Source of the DNA: Dorea phocaeensis
Lineage (GTDB): Bacteria > Bacillota > Clostridia > Lachnospirales > Lachnospiraceae
Length of the DNA stretch: 64,000 nucleotides
Assembly: GCF_900240315.1 (NCBI RefSeq)
Contig: NZ_OEPZ01000004.1
Span: forward strand, 1-64,000
Direction: 5' to 3'
Shown piece after piece: positions 61,135 to 64,000 of this stretch (position 1 is its first letter; every line of letters begins with the position of its first letter). The translations under genes were made by a program, and so were the position numbers. The notes below the pieces were generated by a model, which saw nothing but the letters and a program-made list of their open reading frames with translations, had not been told where the DNA came from and made no database searches.

Positions 61135-63194
61135 AAGATGGAATATTTCTTGGGAAACGATATGAAGTGCTCAGCAAGATTGGCGCGGGAGGAATGGCGG
61201 ATGTCTATAAAGGCAAAGACCATATGCTCAATCGTTACGTGGCAATCAAAGTTTTAAAGAAAGAGTATCGCGAGGATGAAAATTTTGTAAGAAAATTCCG
61301 ATCAGAGGCACAGGCTGCGGCCGGGCTTCTGCATCCTAATATTGTAAATGTCTACGATGTTGGTGAGGATCGGGGCCTCTACTATATGGTTATGGAGTTG
61401 GTAGAGGGGATTACGTTAAAAGAATATATTGATAAGAAGGGAAGGCTTTCCCATCGAGAAGTGATCAGTATTGCGATTCAGGTGTGCTCTGGAATCGGGG
61501 CAGCCCATGCGGCAGAAATTATCCATAGGGATATTAAACCGCAGAACATTATTATTTCCCGAGACGGGAAAGTAAAAGTGACGGATTTTGGAATTGCAAA
61601 AGCAGTGACATCCAATACGATCAGCTCCAATGCGATGGGATCCGTTCATTATACGTCACCGGAGCAGGCAAGAGGCGGATTCAGTGATCAGAAGAGTGAT
61701 ATCTATTCCATTGGTATTACGTTGTTCGAGATGGTTACAGGGCAAGTTCCGTTTGATGGAGATTCTACAGTGTCGGTAGCAATGAAGCATTTGCAGGAAG
61801 AGATTACTCCGCCGTCCGAGATTGTGCCGGATATTCCATATAGTCTGGAACAGATTATCTTAAAGTGTACCCAGAAGAATGCAGAGCGGCGTTATAAGAG
61901 CACAACAGAACTGATTCAGGATCTGAAGCGTTCCCTGGTGGATCCGGAGGGCGACTTTGTCGTGATTCCTCCTCTTGGAAATGCAGATACTGTCATTATC
62001 ACAGACGAAGAGCTGGATGATATTCGTGGTTCCTACGGTGAGGAAGACGAGTATGATGAATATGGAGATGCCGACTACGACGAGGATGATTACGACGAAT
62101 ATGACTCGGAGGAAGATTACGACGAGTATGATGAGTACGACGAAGGCCGGAAGAAGAAAAAGGGCGCAGATGACGTCAATCCGAAGATGCAGAAAATCAT
62201 GAAGATTATGAAGATCGTGGTTGCAGTAATCATTGTGTTTATCCTGGTTTTCGCTGTCGGAAAAGCTGCCGGTGTGTTCAAGGGATTTGGCGGAATTACC
62301 AAAGAAGAGGAAACAGAAGGTAAAGTCAAGGTCCCGAACGTCGTCGGTATGACGGAAGAACAGGCGAAGAAGGCGTTAAATAAAAAGGGACTTGGATTCA
62401 AGGTGGCAGAGCGCAAAGACTCTAAGAAGTACGAAGAGGGAACCGTATCTGAGCAGAAGACCAAAGCCGGCAAGAAAGTAGCAAAGAATACGACGATTTT
62501 GGTTGTGGTAAGCTCAGGGCTGGTAGGAAATGAGATTGTCGTTCCAGATGTCAGCAATATGAGTGAGGACGAGGCGCAGAGTAAATTAGAGGAAGCCGGA
62601 TTTAAAAAGATTTCATCTACATTTGAATACAGTGATTCTGTTGCGGAAGGAGACGTAATCGGAACGACACCGGCGGCAAACTCAAAAGCAACAGAAGAAA
62701 CCGAGATTGTGATGAAAGTCAGCAAGGGCGCTCAGAAGAAGACAGTTCCGAATGTCGTAGGGCAGGCAGATGCGGATGCGCAGAATGCGATCAAGGCAGC
62801 CGGCCTTACAGTGGGTACGGTGACGTATGAGTTTGATGAGAGCGTTCCGAAGGGACAAGTGATTTCTCAGACTATCGCCGGAGGGGAAAAAGTGGCTTCC
62901 GGTACCAGCGTAAGTATTGTTGTCAGCAACGGTCCAAAGCCGGATGAACGCGTGGAGGTAGTAAGTTTTGTAGGTCATTACGAAAGTGAATTGACAAGCT
63001 GGGCTTCTGCAAATGGAATGTATGTGAATCGTTCTGGATCCGAGTATAGCGATAGCTACGCAAAGGGAGTCATTATTTCTCAGAGTCCGGCATCTGGAAA
63101 GCTGGATAAGGGAAGTACGGTTAGTTATGTAGTCAGTCTTGGATCGAAACCACAGGGACCGGGCGGTGACGGAGAAACCGGAGAAAGCGATTAG
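61128..63194 (+). CDS. pknB: PASTA-domain Ser/Thr kinase (PknB/PrkC)
   Basis: This 688-aa receptor kinase senses peptidoglycan and controls wall synthesis and growth. The kinase domain (about 10-275) has a Gly loop 'IGAGGMADVYKGKD', Lys in 'VAIKVLKKEY', 'IHRDIKPQNIIIS' and 'TDFGIAKAV', all intact. Next is an unusually acidic Asp/Glu/Tyr-rich linker (about 295-345), one membrane helix (about 365-385) and four extracellular PASTA repeats (about 400-680) marked by 'VPNVVGMTEEQAKKALNKKG', 'VPDVSNMSEDEAQSKLEEAG', 'VPNVVGQADADAQNAIKAAG' and a diverged last one. It ends with a Gly/Glu-rich tail. RsgA follows, the classical order. Confidence 0.96.
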   Translation: MVKDGIFLGKRYEVLSKIGAGGMADVYKGKDHMLNRYVAIKVLKKEYREDENFVRKFRSEAQAAAGLLHPNIVNVYDVGEDRGLYYMVMELVEGITLKEYIDKKGRLSHREVISIAIQVCSGIGAAHAAEIIHRDIKPQNIIISRDGKVKVTDFGIAKAVTSNTISSNAMGSVHYTSPEQARGGFSDQKSDIYSIGITLFEMVTGQVPFDGDSTVSVAMKHLQEEITPPSEIVPDIPYSLEQIILKCTQKNAERRYKSTTELIQDLKRSLVDPEGDFVVIPPLGNADTVIITDEELDDIRGSYGEEDEYDEYGDADYDEDDYDEYDSEEDYDEYDEYDEGRKKKKGADDVNPKMQKIMKIMKIVVAVIIVFILVFAVGKAAGVFKGFGGITKEEETEGKVKVPNVVGMTEEQAKKALNKKGLGFKVAERKDSKKYEEGTVSEQKTKAGKKVAKNTTILVVVSSGLVGNEIVVPDVSNMSEDEAQSKLEEAGFKKISSTFEYSDSVAEGDVIGTTPAANSKATEETEIVMKVSKGAQKKTVPNVVGQADADAQNAIKAAGLTVGTVTYEFDESVPKGQVISQTIAGGEKVASGTSVSIVVSNGPKPDERVEVVSFVGHYESELTSWASANGMYVNRSGSEYSDSYAKGVIISQSPASGKLDKGSTVSYVVSLGSKPQGPGGDGETGESD

Positions 63195-63239
63195 GCCTTA
63201 GGGATAATCAGATCACGCAAAGAAATGAAAGAAAAGGGT

Positions 63240-64000
63240 ATGCAGGGAAAGATAGTAAAAGGAATTGCCGGATTCTACTACGTTCACGTAGTAGAATCCG
63301 GTGTTTATGAATGTAAGGCAAAAGGGGTATTCCGCAAGGAAAAAATGAAACCTCTAGTGGGTGATAACGTAGAGCTGGAGGTGTTGGACGAGGATCAGAA
63401 GAAGGGAAATATCACAGAGATTCTGACACGTAAGAATGAACTGATTCGTCCGGCTGTGGCGAATATTGATCAGGCGCTGGTGGTATTTGCGGCTGCAAAA
63501 CCAGATCCTCATTTTAATCTGTTAGACAGATTTCTGGTGATGATGGAATGTAAAGAGATTCCGGTAGTTCTTTGCTTTAACAAAGAGGATGCGGCAGATG
63601 AGGAAAAAATCAAGGCGCTTCGTGAAATTTATGCGGGAACCGGATATCCGCTGATTTTTTCCAGCGCAAGAGAAGAGAAGAATATTGAACAGATCAAGGA
63701 ATTATTAAAGGGAAAGACGACGGCTATTGCAGGACCTTCCGGTGTGGGTAAATCATCGATTATCAATTTGATTCAACCGGAAGCCAACATGGAGACCGGA
63801 AGCATCAGCCGTAAGATTGAACGAGGGAAACATACGACTCGCCATTCGGAATTATTTCCGGTGGGATCAGATGCTTATATTATGGATACGCCTGGATTTA
63901 GTTCCTTATATGTGAATGAGTTTGAAAAAGAGGAACTGAAATACTATTTTCCGGAATTTGCAAAGTATGAAGGCACTTGTAAGTTTCATGGCTGCGATCA
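63240..64000 (+). CDS. rsgA: Ribosome small-subunit GTPase RsgA (partial)
   Basis: At least 253 codons are present; the gene runs off the window. It is a circularly permuted GTPase that helps mature 30S subunits. An OB-fold (about 1-70, 'GKIVKGIAGFYYVHVVESG') is followed by G4 'PVVLCFNKED', G1 'AIAGPSGVGKSSIINLI' (about 162-178), 'GKHTTRHSELFPV' and G3 'YIMDTPGFSSL'. The zinc knuckle begins at 'GTCKFHGCD' at the edge. The start is uncertain: ATG 63240 matches the family N-terminus, and in-frame ATG 63225 is the alternative; neither has an ideal ribosome site. A perfect 15-bp hairpin lies within the first 20 codons. Confidence 0.94.
   Translation, partial: MQGKIVKGIAGFYYVHVVESGVYECKAKGVFRKEKMKPLVGDNVELEVLDEDQKKGNITEILTRKNELIRPAVANIDQALVVFAAAKPDPHFNLLDRFLVMMECKEIPVVLCFNKEDAADEEKIKALREIYAGTGYPLIFSSAREEKNIEQIKELLKGKTTAIAGPSGVGKSSIINLIQPEANMETGSISRKIERGKHTTRHSELFPVGSDAYIMDTPGFSSLYVNEFEKEELKYYFPEFAKYEGTCKFHGCD
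63268..63301 (+). repeat. Perfect 15-bp inverted repeat inside the rsgA start region
   Basis: CCGGATTCTACTACG and CGTAGTAGAATCCGG flank the loop TTCA. The hairpin begins 28 nt after the rsgA start codon and would be very stable in mRNA. No T tract follows, so it is not a standard terminator. Confidence 0.85.

Overview
The window looks like chromosomal DNA of a low-to-mid GC, spore-former-type Firmicute, most likely a gut Lachnospiraceae (Ruminococcus gnavus/torques, Dorea or Blautia-like). Support comes from strong AGGAGG ribosome sites, TTGACA/TATAAT promoters, a tRNA-dependent T-box, two pyrophosphate-type phosphofructokinases, a DAP-type MurE, a PP2C/PASTA-kinase/RsgA block, a CspABC-like subtilase and paired large serine recombinases. 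The genus is inference.

Layout. 1-0.3 kb: 3' end of a 23S rRNA gene followed by tRNA-Asn, with no 5S gene in between. 0.3-2.9 kb: proC behind a tandemly duplicated promoter segment, an SGNH esterase and an M19 dipeptidase. 3.0-4.6 kb: a six-gene tRNA cluster, an XRE membrane regulator and an antisense tRNA-Ser. 4.9-10.2 kb (minus strand): pyridoxamine kinase, ECF S component, radical SAM protein, CdaR-type regulator, glycerate kinase and an RluA-type pseudouridine synthase, with two TGTTC-N4-GAACA palindromes between cdaR and glxK. 10.4-12 kb: tRNA-Arg and a T-box leader (probable Ile specifier) controlling a BASS-family transporter. 12-20 kb: glycerol kinase, two PPi-PFK paralogues and, between them, a pseudokinase/Ig-like membrane protein pair. 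20-22 kb: glycosyltransferase and creatininase-family hydrolase. 22.4-27.2 kb: an accessory cluster of five zinc-ribbon membrane proteins (one interrupted by an in-frame TAG), a small Hanks kinase with its divergent HTH partner, and an XRE regulator.

27.3-37.4 kb is a pilus operon with the gene order of the streptococcal FCT-3 locus: giant adhesin, (new 79-codon ORF with an AUA start), catalytically dead SipA-like signal peptidase, two-domain backbone pilin, class B sortase and small base pilin.

37.6-46.0 kb is the most striking region. An S8 subtilase gene is split after codon 279 by a 6.63-kb element carrying metY, cysK, an Rrf2 regulator with two 25-bp operator-like repeats at its promoter, a small TnpW-like ORF and two tandem large serine recombinases. 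Removing the element joins the halves in frame into a 584-aa protease with a complete Asp/His/Ser triad, and the element ends carry matching inverted arms. It is therefore a compact, probably excisable sulfur-amino-acid island.

46-64 kb is conserved housekeeping: aldo/keto reductase, clpB (degenerate CIRCE), dinB, yitT, murE behind three consecutive hairpins, priA, def, fmt, a zinc metallopeptidase, rsmB, rlmN, stp, pknB and the start of rsgA. The last block is tightly overlapping, as expected of one translation/cell-wall-signalling operon.
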